The notes under the pieces: model-generated
What the model was told of the DNA's origin: nothing
The model's input: only the letters and a program-made list of their open reading frames with translations
Databases searched by the model: none
Made by a program: the position numbers and the translations under genes
Source of the DNA: Acidobacteriota bacterium
Lineage (GTDB): Bacteria > Acidobacteriota > Thermoanaerobaculia > Multivoradales > SZUA-115
Reading direction: 5' to 3'
DNA: 35,575 nucleotides
Assembly (NCBI GenBank): GCA_024277255.1
Contig: JAJRVQ010000143.1
Coordinates: 1-35,575 of the forward strand
In this document: positions 14,917-22,415 of the stretch, piece by piece
Layout of the letters: each line of letters begins with the position of its first letter
Position numbering within the stretch: position 1 is the first letter of the stretch

Positions 14917-16638
14917 ATGATGAAAACTAGTCTCAGAACCGTTTCGTTTCACCTCGTTTGTTGCGCCGTACTGACCATCGCGGCCTCCATGGCTGCCCAG
15001 GGTGCGGAAGAGGTCGCAGAGGAGCAGCCGAGCCTCTTCATCGACACCCTGAACGTCAGCGTGGTGGACCTGGACGTCTTCGTCACCGACAAGAAGGGCA
15101 ACCCGGTCACCGGCCTCACCAAAGAGGACTTCGAGGTGTTGGAGAACCGCCACCCGATGGTGATCACCAACTTCTATCCGGTGGTCGAGGGCAGCGTCGC
15201 TCGCAGTGAGCCGGCGCCACCGGTCGCGGCCGCGGTCGAGGAGGAAGCTCCCGAAGCGGCGCCGCAAGAGGAGCCACCACCGCCGCCGCTGCCCGAGAAG
15301 CAGCAGCTGAACTTGGTGGTCTACATCGACAACTTCAATATCCGGCCGTTCCAGCGCAACCGGGTGATGAGGGAACTGCGCGCCTTCCTGCGCAAACATG
15401 TGCACAAGGGAGATCGGGTGGCCCTGGTCACCTATGACCGTTCCCTCCATTTGCGGCAGCCATTCACTAGCAACCCCGCGGTCATCTCTCGCGCGCTACA
15501 GGAACTAGAAACGGTCAGCGGTCATGCCGTTCACCGGGTTTCCGAGCGCCGCGATGCGCTGGAGCAGATCGAAGACTCGACGACCGAGCAGGAGGCGCTC
15601 TCCTTCGCCCGCATCTACGCGGGGTCGATCTTCAACGACATCTCGTTCACCATCTCTGCATTGCGTGACTATGTCGATGGCCTGGCGGGCGTGCCCGGGC
15701 GCAAGATGATCATCTATGTCTCCGAGGGGTTGCCGATGCGGGCCGGCGAGGATCTCTTCTATGCCGTCCAGGAGAAGTTCAAGACCACCGTCGGCCTGAC
15801 CCAGATCTACGATTTTGATGCCTCGCGGAAGTTCCAGGCGCTGGCGGCGGCGGCGAACGCGAACCGCGTCAGCTTCTACACCATCGATGCCGGCGGTTTG
15901 CGGGTCTATGGCGCGGATGTCTCCGAGAGGACGCCGAGCAACGGCATCCATGTCGATCAGATCCACACCTCGAACATCCAGAGTTCGTTGCAGTATTTGG
16001 CCGAGAAAACCGGCGGCAAAGCAATTATCAACACCAACCGTGTGACCCCCGCCTTGGAAAAGGTGGCTCAGGACTTCCGCACCTACTACTCGCTCGGGTA
16101 CACCCCGTCGCACTATGGCGATGGCCGGTACTACCGAATCGAGATCAAGGTCAAGGGGAGAAAGGGGCTGCGCGTCCGCCATCGTGAGGGATACCGCGAC
16201 AAGCCCCCCGCAGTCCGAGCTAGCGACAGTGTCCTTTCGGGCCTGATCCACAAGATCGACGACAATCCGATCGGTGTAGATCTCCAGTTCGGGCGTGGAA
16301 CGCCGGCGAAAAGGGGCAACTACACGATGCCGCTTGCGGTCAGTATCCCGCTGGGCAAGATCGCCCTGGTGCCGGGCGGCAGCGGCACCTACGAAGCGCG
16401 GTTGAGTGTCTTCATTGCGGTTCAGGATGAGGACGGGGGGACTTCGGAGGTGCAGAACGCCGAGCTACCGATCTCGATCCCGGAAGCGCAGATCGAGGCG
16501 GCTCGCGGCCAGAAGTACCTCTACAAGTTGGATCTCTTGATGCGCCAAGGAGTCCATCGCGTGGCGATTGGGGTGCGCGATCAGGTGGGCGCCGAGTTCT
16601 CTCTGATCACTCGAGCCGTGCAGGTGGGCGGGTCGTGA
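14917..16638 (+). CDS. VWFA-related secreted protein, copy 3 (divergent)
   Basis: 573 residues from ATG 14917 (ATG 14920 also possible), with TGAGGA at 14906-14911. Signal peptide at residues 1-28 (cleavage near MAAQGA-EE). The N-terminal module (NVSVVDLDVFVTDKKGNPVT) is followed by a proline- and glutamate-rich linker at about 99-129 and then the VWA fold, starting with LVVYIDNFN (133-141), where the DxSxS metal site would be and is not. Later landmarks are GRKMIIYVSEGLPM, the EKTGGKAIINTNR stretch and YYSLGYTP. It is more distant from copies 1 and 2 than they are from each other. Its stop overlaps the next start (GTGA), so it is coupled to the Holin-X-like gene. Exported, function unknown. 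Confidence 0.83.
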   Translation: MMKTSLRTVSFHLVCCAVLTIAASMAAQGAEEVAEEQPSLFIDTLNVSVVDLDVFVTDKKGNPVTGLTKEDFEVLENRHPMVITNFYPVVEGSVARSEPAPPVAAAVEEEAPEAAPQEEPPPPPLPEKQQLNLVVYIDNFNIRPFQRNRVMRELRAFLRKHVHKGDRVALVTYDRSLHLRQPFTSNPAVISRALQELETVSGHAVHRVSERRDALEQIEDSTTEQEALSFARIYAGSIFNDISFTISALRDYVDGLAGVPGRKMIIYVSEGLPMRAGEDLFYAVQEKFKTTVGLTQIYDFDASRKFQALAAAANANRVSFYTIDAGGLRVYGADVSERTPSNGIHVDQIHTSNIQSSLQYLAEKTGGKAIINTNRVTPALEKVAQDFRTYYSLGYTPSHYGDGRYYRIEIKVKGRKGLRVRHREGYRDKPPAVRASDSVLSGLIHKIDDNPIGVDLQFGRGTPAKRGNYTMPLAVSIPLGKIALVPGGSGTYEARLSVFIAVQDEDGGTSEVQNAELPISIPEAQIEAARGQKYLYKLDLLMRQGVHRVAIGVRDQVGAEFSLITRAVQVGGS

Positions 16639-17087
16639 GCGCTCCGGCCGGCGGCGGTCGCGGTGGCGAGTGGATCTACCTGTCGCGGGAGCTACTCGGC
16701 GATCTGCTCGAGGTGTTGGACGCCGAGGTCGCGGCGGCGCGCAGCGATCTTGGCGTCAGCGGCCGCATTGCCGGCAGGGCTCTGGCGTTTTTCGGTGTCG
16801 CGGTTTCGATCTTGATCTGGTTACCGGCGATCCTCGGCTATGTGATGGTCCGCGTCTTGGCTCAGTGGCTGCCCGACTGGGGGGCTGGGTTGATCGTCTT
16901 TGCCTTCTTTCTCTTGGTCGCCGCTCTGCTGGGAGCGATCGGATGGAGCAAGATGAAGCGGATCGAGAATCCGGTCGACACGGTGACGCGTCGCACGCGG
17001 GAGCACCTGGCTTGGTGGCGTAGTGAGGTGTCGTTACGGCCGGGACCTGTCGGTGTGGCCGATGACGCGGGGAGAGATGCGGGATGA
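16635..17087 (+). CDS. Holin-X-like (phage holin family) membrane protein
   Basis: 150 residues from GTG 16635, overlapping the previous stop by 4 nt. The N-terminus is an amphipathic segment (LSRELLGDLLEVLDAEVAAA), followed by two hydrophobic helices (about 51-78 and 84-107) around a short polar loop, and a polar C-terminal tail with a basic TRRTREHLAWW stretch. This layout matches the putative Holin-X / Phage_holin_3_6 family, widespread chromosomal membrane proteins that, despite the name, are mostly not in phages. No lysis genes are nearby. It overlaps the next gene (ATGA), giving a tight three-gene unit with VWFA copy 3. Confidence 0.7.
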   Translation: MSAPAGGGRGGEWIYLSRELLGDLLEVLDAEVAAARSDLGVSGRIAGRALAFFGVAVSILIWLPAILGYVMVRVLAQWLPDWGAGLIVFAFFLLVAALLGAIGWSKMKRIENPVDTVTRRTREHLAWWRSEVSLRPGPVGVADDAGRDAG

Positions 17088-17359
17088 GCACAGTCAAAGC
17101 CGGCTCCGGGCTGCAACAGGGGCATGCCGGCGAATCAACCGCTGAGAGGCGGCTGGCCGAGAGCCGCCGCCGTCTGCAAAACCGGCTTGGCGAGATCGGT
17201 ACAGCGGTGGATCGCGAAGTCGAGACGGCGCAAGCGGTGCGCGACGGCTTCGTGGCGATTCTCGGCGTCGCCGGACTCTTGCTGGCGGTGCGTCAGCTGT
17301 CAAAGGCCGCAGGCCGCAAACGCAAGAAGCGGGGCAAGAAGAGAAAAGAAAAGGGCTAG
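17084..17359 (+). CDS. Small membrane protein with Lys/Arg-rich tail
   Basis: 91 residues, starting in an ATGA overlap with the Holin-X-like gene. Residues 18-50 form a charged helix (AERRLAESRRRLQNRLGEIG), then one hydrophobic segment (FVAILGVAGLLLAVRQL, about 56-72) and a very basic C-terminus ending KRKKRGKKRKEKG. Helix plus single membrane span next to a Holin-X gene recalls the DUF3618 / YqjD-type partners often found beside that family, but I cannot confirm the family. Its stop overlaps the stop of the convergent DUF4177-type gene by three bases (17357-17359 and 17356-17358). Confidence 0.65.
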   Translation: MSTVKAGSGLQQGHAGESTAERRLAESRRRLQNRLGEIGTAVDREVETAQAVRDGFVAILGVAGLLLAVRQLSKAAGRKRKKRGKKRKEKG

Positions 17360-17544
17360 CTGGAAACCGGCCGCTTGAAGACCATGGCGATGTTGTCGGT
17401 GGCGCCGGTCTTGAAGTTGACGGAGGTGATGGAGACGAGTTCCCAGCCCTCATTGCCCAGTGCGTTGAGCCTGGTGGCGGAATTTGGATCGAGTCGGTAG
17501 TTCTCGCTACGGACGTTGATGATCTTGTATTCCCACTGTTGCAT
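17356..17544 (-). CDS. DUF4177-type small protein
   Basis: 62 residues from ATG 17544, chosen because GAGGAGA lies at 17553-17559 upstream and because MQQWEYKII is the typical beginning of DUF4177 proteins; the frame itself is open 24 codons further upstream. The family pattern is complete: WEYKII, then a short helix (SATRLNALGNEGWELVSI) and a final strand (IAMVFKRP). The fold is small alpha/beta; the role of the family is not known. It is convergent with the small membrane protein and divergent from the glycosyltransferase-like gene. Confidence 0.8.
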   Translation of the reverse strand: MQQWEYKIINVRSENYRLDPNSATRLNALGNEGWELVSITSVNFKTGATDNIAMVFKRPVSS

Positions 17545-17629
17545 GCGTGTTTCTCCTCGGGGTGGGCGGCGATAGGATTTGACGACCCTCTGCCATCTTA
17601 CTCGCTGGATTAGCATCTAGAATGGTCCA

Positions 17630-18352
17630 ATGGCCAGCTCCTGTTTGATCCTCTTCACCAAGCCGGCCCGGCCTGGCCGGGTGAAGACTCGGCTGATCGG
17701 CGATTTGACGGCCGAGCAGACGGCACAGCTGCATGCTGCCTTTGTCGGCGATGTGGTGGAGAGGCTGCGCCCTGCGTCGTTCGAGCTGCGTCTCGCCTGG
17801 GCTTTGGAGGAGGGGGAGAGCGAGCCGCCGCTGGCTGAGCCGCCGCTCGTGGAGCTACCGCTGTCCGGGCTGACCCATCTGGTTCAGCAAGGTGCCACGC
17901 TGGGCGAGCGTCTCTACTCGGCCCTGGCTTCGGCAGCGGAGAGCTTCTCGCGGGTGGCGGCGGTGGGGAGCGATCATCCGACCCTTTCACTGCAACGGGT
18001 GGAGGAGGCGTTTCGGGCATTGGAAAGCTCTGAAGTGGTGCTCGGCCCGGCGGTGGATGGTGGCTACTATCTGATTGGCGTTCAGCGCCATGCCCTGTCA
18101 CCGCGCCTCTTCGCCGAGGTGCCGTGGAGCACGAGCGGGGTCTTGGCGACCACTCTGGAGCGTTGCGCCGAGTTGGGCGTCGAGGCTCATCTGTTGCCGC
18201 CGGGTCGCGATGTGGATACTCCCGCCGACCTACGACCGCTGGCGGAGGCTCTGCGCGCGGACCGCGTCTCAAGCCCGCGAACGGCCGCGTTACTCGACGG
18301 GTGGGGGCTGTTGCGGCCGGTTCCGGTGACCGTTGCGGAGCCGGTGCGATGA
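17630..18352 (+). CDS. TIGR04282/DUF2064 glycosyltransferase-like protein
   Basis: 240 residues. The start LILFTKPARPGRVKTRLIGDL matches the DUF2064 / TIGR04282 family, GT-A-fold nucleotidyl- or glycosyltransferases, some linked to arsenosugar synthesis. Family landmarks are GSDHPTLS (metal and nucleotide site region), GPAVDGGYYLIG, and the terminal DVDTPADL. An odd low-complexity insert with repeated EPPL lies at about residues 62-82. No arsenic genes are in the window, so the substrate is open. No ribosome site is obvious before ATG 17630. Its stop overlaps the nnrE/nnrD start (ATGA). Confidence 0.83.
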   Translation: MASSCLILFTKPARPGRVKTRLIGDLTAEQTAQLHAAFVGDVVERLRPASFELRLAWALEEGESEPPLAEPPLVELPLSGLTHLVQQGATLGERLYSALASAAESFSRVAAVGSDHPTLSLQRVEEAFRALESSEVVLGPAVDGGYYLIGVQRHALSPRLFAEVPWSTSGVLATTLERCAELGVEAHLLPPGRDVDTPADLRPLAEALRADRVSSPRTAALLDGWGLLRPVPVTVAEPVR

Positions 18353-19908
18353 GGATTCTCGACGGCGAGCAGATGCGCCAGGTCGATCGTGCCGCCATCG
18401 AGGGGCTGGGAGTGCCGTCGATGGTCCTGATGGAGAATGCGGCGCTCGGCGTGGTCGATTGCATCGGCGAGTGCTATCCGCAGGTGCGCTCGGTGGCCAT
18501 TCTCTGCGCGGCTGGAAACAACGGGGGGGACGGCTTGGCCGTGGGGCGCCACCTCGCGGTGCGGGGCTACAGTCCGCATCTCTTCCTGGTGCGCCGCCCC
18601 GGCGGGGAGCTTTCCGGCGATGCGGCGACCCAGCTGGAGATCTGCCGCCGGATGGGGTTGCCGCTGTGGGAGGTGTCGCGCGAGGACGGCGATCTGAGCT
18701 CTTTGATCGAGGCCATCCGCGACAGCGATCTGGTGGTGGATGCGCTGTTCGGCACCGGCTTGAGCCGTCCGCTGAGCGGCTTCTTCGCCGATCTGGTGAC
18801 CGCCGTCAACCGATTGGCGGTGCCCTGTTTGGCCGTCGACCTGCCCAGCGGCCTGGCGGCGGGGGAGGAGCAGATCCCCGGTCCCTGTCTGCGGGCCGAG
18901 CGCACGGTGACCTTCGGTGCGCCGAAGGTGGCGCAGATCTTTCCGCCCGCCTGCGAAGCGGTCGGTGAGTTGGTGGTCGCCGATCTCGGTGTGCCGCCGG
19001 AGCTGGTGGAGTCTGTGGCCGGCGAGCGGCTGAGTCTGTTGACCGCGGGGGAGGTCGAGGGATGGCTGCCGTCGCCACGCCGCCCGCGGTCGCACAAGGG
19101 AGACCACGGCCACGTTTTGATCGTCGCCGGAGGGCCCGGCGGTGGCGGGGCGGCGGCCCTGGCCGCCAACGCGGCGGGGCGCTGCGGCGCCGGTCTGGTC
19201 ACCGTGGCGACGGTGGAGAGGCTGACCACCGCCGTCGATACCACCGCCCCGGAGGCGATGGTGGTGGCCTTGCCCGAGGGCGACGGCGGATTGGTGAGCC
19301 CGGCGGCTCGCTCCCGGGTCGCCGAGTTGAGCGCCGGCAAGTCGGTGCTGGCGTTGGGGCCCGGCTTGGGGTCGGGCGAAGAGGTCGCGGCCACGCTGCG
19401 CGCCATCGCCTTGGACTGTTCGCTGCCCCTGGTGTTGGACGCCGACGGCTTGAACGCCTTTGCAGGACGGATCGAGGAGATTGCGACGAGACAGCCGTCC
19501 ACCGTCTTGACCCCCCATCCCGGTGAGATGGCGCGCCTGCTGGGGATCACCTCGGCGGAAGTTCAGCGGGATCGTCGCGCCGCGGTGCGCCGGGCGGCTC
19601 AGCTCAGCGGTGGCGTCGTCCTGCTCAAGGGCCATCTGACCGTGATCGCCTCACCGGAGGGTGAGGTGTGGGTCAACCCGACGGGCAATCCCGGTCTGGC
19701 GACGGGTGGCAGCGGAGACCTGCTAACCGGTATGATTGCCGCTCTTGAGGCGCAGGCTGTGGAGGCTCGCGCGGCAGCCTGTGCCGCGGCGTTCCTCCAT
19801 GGGCTGGCCGGAGATTTCGCCGCCGAGCGGCGAGGCGAGGTTTCGGTTCTCGCCGGCGACCTGCTCGATGATCTGTCCACGGCCTGGCGACGAGTCCAGC
19901 GCCGGTGA
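18349..19908 (+). CDS. nnrD: Bifunctional NAD(P)HX epimerase / dehydratase
   Basis: 519 residues. The fusion repairs hydrated NAD(P)H: the N-terminal YjeF_N epimerase (NnrE) interconverts R and S forms of NAD(P)HX, and the C-terminal kinase-like NnrD dehydrates the S form using ADP or ATP. Seen: MRILDGEQMRQVDRAAIE at the start and AAGNNGGDGLAVGRHL in the epimerase half; HKGDHGHVLIVAGGPGG, LTPHPGEMARLL and GLATGGSGDLLTGMIAA in the dehydratase half. I start at ATG 18349, in a 4-nt overlap with the previous gene; a longer open frame upstream is a shadow of that gene. tsaE follows at 25 nt, a frequent pairing. Confidence 0.93.
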   Translation: MRILDGEQMRQVDRAAIEGLGVPSMVLMENAALGVVDCIGECYPQVRSVAILCAAGNNGGDGLAVGRHLAVRGYSPHLFLVRRPGGELSGDAATQLEICRRMGLPLWEVSREDGDLSSLIEAIRDSDLVVDALFGTGLSRPLSGFFADLVTAVNRLAVPCLAVDLPSGLAAGEEQIPGPCLRAERTVTFGAPKVAQIFPPACEAVGELVVADLGVPPELVESVAGERLSLLTAGEVEGWLPSPRRPRSHKGDHGHVLIVAGGPGGGGAAALAANAAGRCGAGLVTVATVERLTTAVDTTAPEAMVVALPEGDGGLVSPAARSRVAELSAGKSVLALGPGLGSGEEVAATLRAIALDCSLPLVLDADGLNAFAGRIEEIATRQPSTVLTPHPGEMARLLGITSAEVQRDRRAAVRRAAQLSGGVVLLKGHLTVIASPEGEVWVNPTGNPGLATGGSGDLLTGMIAALEAQAVEARAAACAAAFLHGLAGDFAAERRGEVSVLAGDLLDDLSTAWRRVQRR

Positions 19909-19932
19909 CGGCCGAGCTACCGCCGAACGGTC

Positions 19933-20406
19933 GTGGTGGTTCGGATCTTGACCACGAGGTGCACTCTTACGTCCAAGACGACGAACATCTGGCACAGCAA
20001 TAGCGAGGACGAGACCCGGCGCTGCGGCGAACAACTGGCCGCCGAGTTGCGACCGGACGGTGTTTTGTTGCTCGATGGTGACCTGGGCAGCGGCAAGACG
20101 GTCCTCGCTCAGGGGATTGCCACCGGTCTCGGCATCGATCGCCGCGAGGTCCAGTCACCGACCTTCACCGTGGTGCGCGAACACAGTGGCCCCGGGGGCC
20201 GCTTGATCCACGCCGATCTGTATCGGCTGGCGGCTGAGGAGGTCGACTCGGTCGGCCTTGACGAGCTGCTGGCGGGGCCGGGGGTGAAAGTGGTCGAATG
20301 GGCCGATCGGCTGCCCTTCGTCTTGCCGGGAGCCCTGCGCCTGCGGCTGACACGGTTGGCCGGCGGCGGCCGCGAGATCCGGCGAATCTCTAGTCGAACA
20401 CAATGA
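19933..20406 (+). CDS. tsaE: tRNA t6A synthesis ATPase TsaE
   Basis: 157 residues from GTG 19933; the exact start is uncertain because the first 20 residues are not family-like and no ribosome site is clear. TsaE is the ATPase of the TsaB-TsaD-TsaE complex that makes threonylcarbamoyl-adenosine at position 37 of ANN-reading tRNAs. Seen: Walker A GDLGSGKT near residue 50, SPTFTVVREH, HADLYRL, and VVEWADRL, all diagnostic. Length is normal. It follows nnrE/nnrD by 25 nt, the arrangement known in many bacteria. Confidence 0.92.
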   Translation: MVVRILTTRCTLTSKTTNIWHSNSEDETRRCGEQLAAELRPDGVLLLDGDLGSGKTVLAQGIATGLGIDRREVQSPTFTVVREHSGPGGRLIHADLYRLAAEEVDSVGLDELLAGPGVKVVEWADRLPFVLPGALRLRLTRLAGGGREIRRISSRTQ

Positions 20407-20416
20407 ACCTGGAGCG

Positions 20417-20432
20417 GGCGGCCTCGGCCGCC
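20417..20432 (+). other. Short GC-rich hairpin
   Basis: GGCGGCC (20417-20423) and GGCCGCC (20426-20432) form a tight hairpin between tsaE and the dehydrogenase. There is no T-run. It may stabilise or separate the two transcripts, or be chance in GC-rich DNA. Confidence 0.25.
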
Positions 20433-20481
20433 GGCAAGGCAAACTTCTACACAGCGAAGCGAAAACGAGAGGATAGTTCTG

Positions 20482-21339
20482 ATGAGTATCGAAAAGGTCG
20501 GAGTATTGGGCTGCGGACTGATGGGCTCGGGAATCGTCGAGATCGCGGCCAAGGCGGGGCTGACCACCTTTGTGCGCGAGGTCAACGACGAGCTGCTGGA
20601 AAAGGGTATGAGCCGGATTCAGCGCTCGCTGGGCAAAGCGGTCGACCGCGGCAAGCTCTCGGCGGAGGAGCGCGACGCCACCCTGGGGCGAATCACCGGC
20701 ACCACCGATCTAGCTGACCTGGCCGACTGTGATCTGGTGGCCGAGGCGATCGTCGAGAATCTGGACATCAAACGGGCGACCTTCGCCGAACTCGACAAGA
20801 CGGTGAAGGCTGGGGCGATCTTCACCAGCAACACCTCGTCGTTGACTATCACCCAGCTGGCGATGGCCACCTCACGGCCGGAGCGGGTCCTCGGCCTGCA
20901 CTTCTTCAACCCGGTTCCGGTGATGAAGTTGGTCGAGGTGGTGCGTACTTTGATGACCGCTGACGAGGCCTTCGACAGCGTCGTCGAGCTGATGCGGACG
21001 GTGGGCAAGGAGCCGGTCGCTTGCCGCGACAACTCCGGTTTCATCGTCAATCGGCTGCTGGTTCCCTACCTTCTCGACGCCATTCGCGCCTACGAGGAGG
21101 GGGTGGGCTCGATCGAGGACATCGACAAGGGGATGCAGCTGGGCTGCGGCTATCCCATGGGGCCGTTCACCTTGCTCGACTTCGTGGGGCTCGATACCAC
21201 CTACTACATCGCCAACATCATGTTCGAGGAGTACCGCGAGAAGCGTTTCGCACCGCCTCCGCTGCTCAAGCAGATGGTGCAGGCCGGGCGCTTGGGCCGC
21301 AAGAGCGGGCGCGGTTTCTACGACCACAAGAGGAAGTAG
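20482..21339 (+). CDS. hbd: 3-hydroxybutyryl-CoA dehydrogenase
   Basis: 285 residues. It oxidises or reduces 3-hydroxyacyl-CoA/acetoacetyl-CoA with NAD(P), in fatty-acid oxidation or butyrate-type metabolism. The N-terminal Rossmann site is GVLGCGLMGSGIVEIAAKAG (7-26), followed by the catalytic-region HFFNPVPVMKLVEVV and the C-terminal helical domain with DNSGFIVNRLL and CGYPMGPFTLLDFVGLDT. Length is typical of a stand-alone enzyme rather than the FadB fusion. GAGAGGAT upstream is a usable ribosome site. It sits alone among housekeeping genes and no other beta-oxidation genes are in the window, so the physiological direction is open. Confidence 0.92.
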   Translation: MSIEKVGVLGCGLMGSGIVEIAAKAGLTTFVREVNDELLEKGMSRIQRSLGKAVDRGKLSAEERDATLGRITGTTDLADLADCDLVAEAIVENLDIKRATFAELDKTVKAGAIFTSNTSSLTITQLAMATSRPERVLGLHFFNPVPVMKLVEVVRTLMTADEAFDSVVELMRTVGKEPVACRDNSGFIVNRLLVPYLLDAIRAYEEGVGSIEDIDKGMQLGCGYPMGPFTLLDFVGLDTTYYIANIMFEEYREKRFAPPPLLKQMVQAGRLGRKSGRGFYDHKRK

Positions 21340-21358
21340 CGCCACCGCTGCCGAGCCT

Positions 21359-21403
21359 GGCGCGAGGGCGCTCCTGGTAGGATCCGGGAGCGCGCCTTGC
21401 GCC
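21359..21403 (+). terminator. Long hairpin between hbd and phoH
   Basis: GGCGCGAGGGCGCTCC (21359-21374) pairs with GGGAGCGCGCCTTGCGCC (21386-21403) with one G-T pair and one bulged base; the loop is about 11 nt. It begins 20 nt after the hbd stop. No U-run follows, so it could be a weak terminator or processing structure ahead of the phoH-era cluster. Confidence 0.5.
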
Positions 21404-21436
21404 GGTGAACCGGTAGCGGGTGTGTCGCCAAAATCT

Positions 21437-22405
21437 ATGGCCAATCTCACCCTTGCCGAACAGGGAATCGAATCCCTCTTCGGCACCCACGACGAAAACT
21501 TGCGGCGTGTCGAACGCGCCTTCGGCGTGACGGTTTCGGCACGCGGTGCCGAACTGCGCATCAGCGGGGAGGACTCGCAGAAAGTGCAGGCGGCGGAGCA
21601 CCTGATGCGAGAGCTGTCGCTGCTGCTGGCGAGTGGCTACAAGCTGCGGGGCAGTGATATGACCACTGCTGTGCGGGTAATCTCCGACTCGCCGGAGGCC
21701 TCGCTGGTCGACTTCTTCCAGCCGCAGGGCGAGATGGCCGCCGTTTGCCGGCTGGTAATGCCGCGTGGCCTGCGCCAGCATCAGTACATCCAGGCGATGA
21801 TCGATCACGATATCGTCATTTCCATCGGTCCGGCCGGCACCGGCAAGACCTATCTGGCGGTGGCCATGGCGGCGGTGGCACTGGCCGAGAAGAAGGTGCG
21901 GCGCATCGTGCTCGCCCGGCCGGCTGTCGAGGCCGGCGAGAAGCTCGGCTTCCTACCCGGTGATCTGGTCGAAAAGGTCAACCCCTACCTGCGACCGCTC
22001 TACGACGCGCTCTACGACATCATCGGCTACGACAAGGTAGGGCGGATGATGGACCGTGGAGTGATCGAGGTGGCGCCCATCGCTTTCATGCGCGGCCGTA
22101 CCCTGAACGACAGTTTTGTCATCCTCGATGAGGCGCAGAACACCACCGGCGAGCAGATGAAGATGTTTCTGACCCGGATCGGCTTCAACTCCAAGGCGGT
22201 GGTCAACGGCGACGTGACCCAGATCGACCTGCCGCAGGGTCGGCGTTCCGGGCTGAGCGAAGCGGAGCGGGTGTTGAAGGGGATCCACGGCATCGAGTTT
22301 GTCTACTTCGACGAACGCGACGTGGTGCGTCACCACCTGGTGCAGAAGATCATCACCGCCTACAGCCGCTTCGAGGCGGCGAGGGTCGAGCCGAGAAACT
22401 CTTGA
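21437..22405 (+). CDS. phoH: PhoH family ATPase
   Basis: 322 residues from ATG 21437; GTG 21422 is in frame and also possible, and neither has a clear ribosome site. PhoH-like (PhoL/YbeZ) proteins are ATPases tied to RNA metabolism and ribosome maturation with YbeY. The N-terminal LTLAEQGIESLFGTHDENLR is typical, followed by a KH-like segment, Walker A GPAGTGKT (131-138), the ARPAVEAGEKLGFLPGD stretch, Walker B FVILDEAQNTT and the GDVTQIDLP motif. It starts the conserved order phoH-pgpH-ybeY-corC-era. Confidence 0.94.
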   Translation: MANLTLAEQGIESLFGTHDENLRRVERAFGVTVSARGAELRISGEDSQKVQAAEHLMRELSLLLASGYKLRGSDMTTAVRVISDSPEASLVDFFQPQGEMAAVCRLVMPRGLRQHQYIQAMIDHDIVISIGPAGTGKTYLAVAMAAVALAEKKVRRIVLARPAVEAGEKLGFLPGDLVEKVNPYLRPLYDALYDIIGYDKVGRMMDRGVIEVAPIAFMRGRTLNDSFVILDEAQNTTGEQMKMFLTRIGFNSKAVVNGDVTQIDLPQGRRSGLSEAERVLKGIHGIEFVYFDERDVVRHHLVQKIITAYSRFEAARVEPRNS

Positions 22406-22415
22406 GCCAACGATC

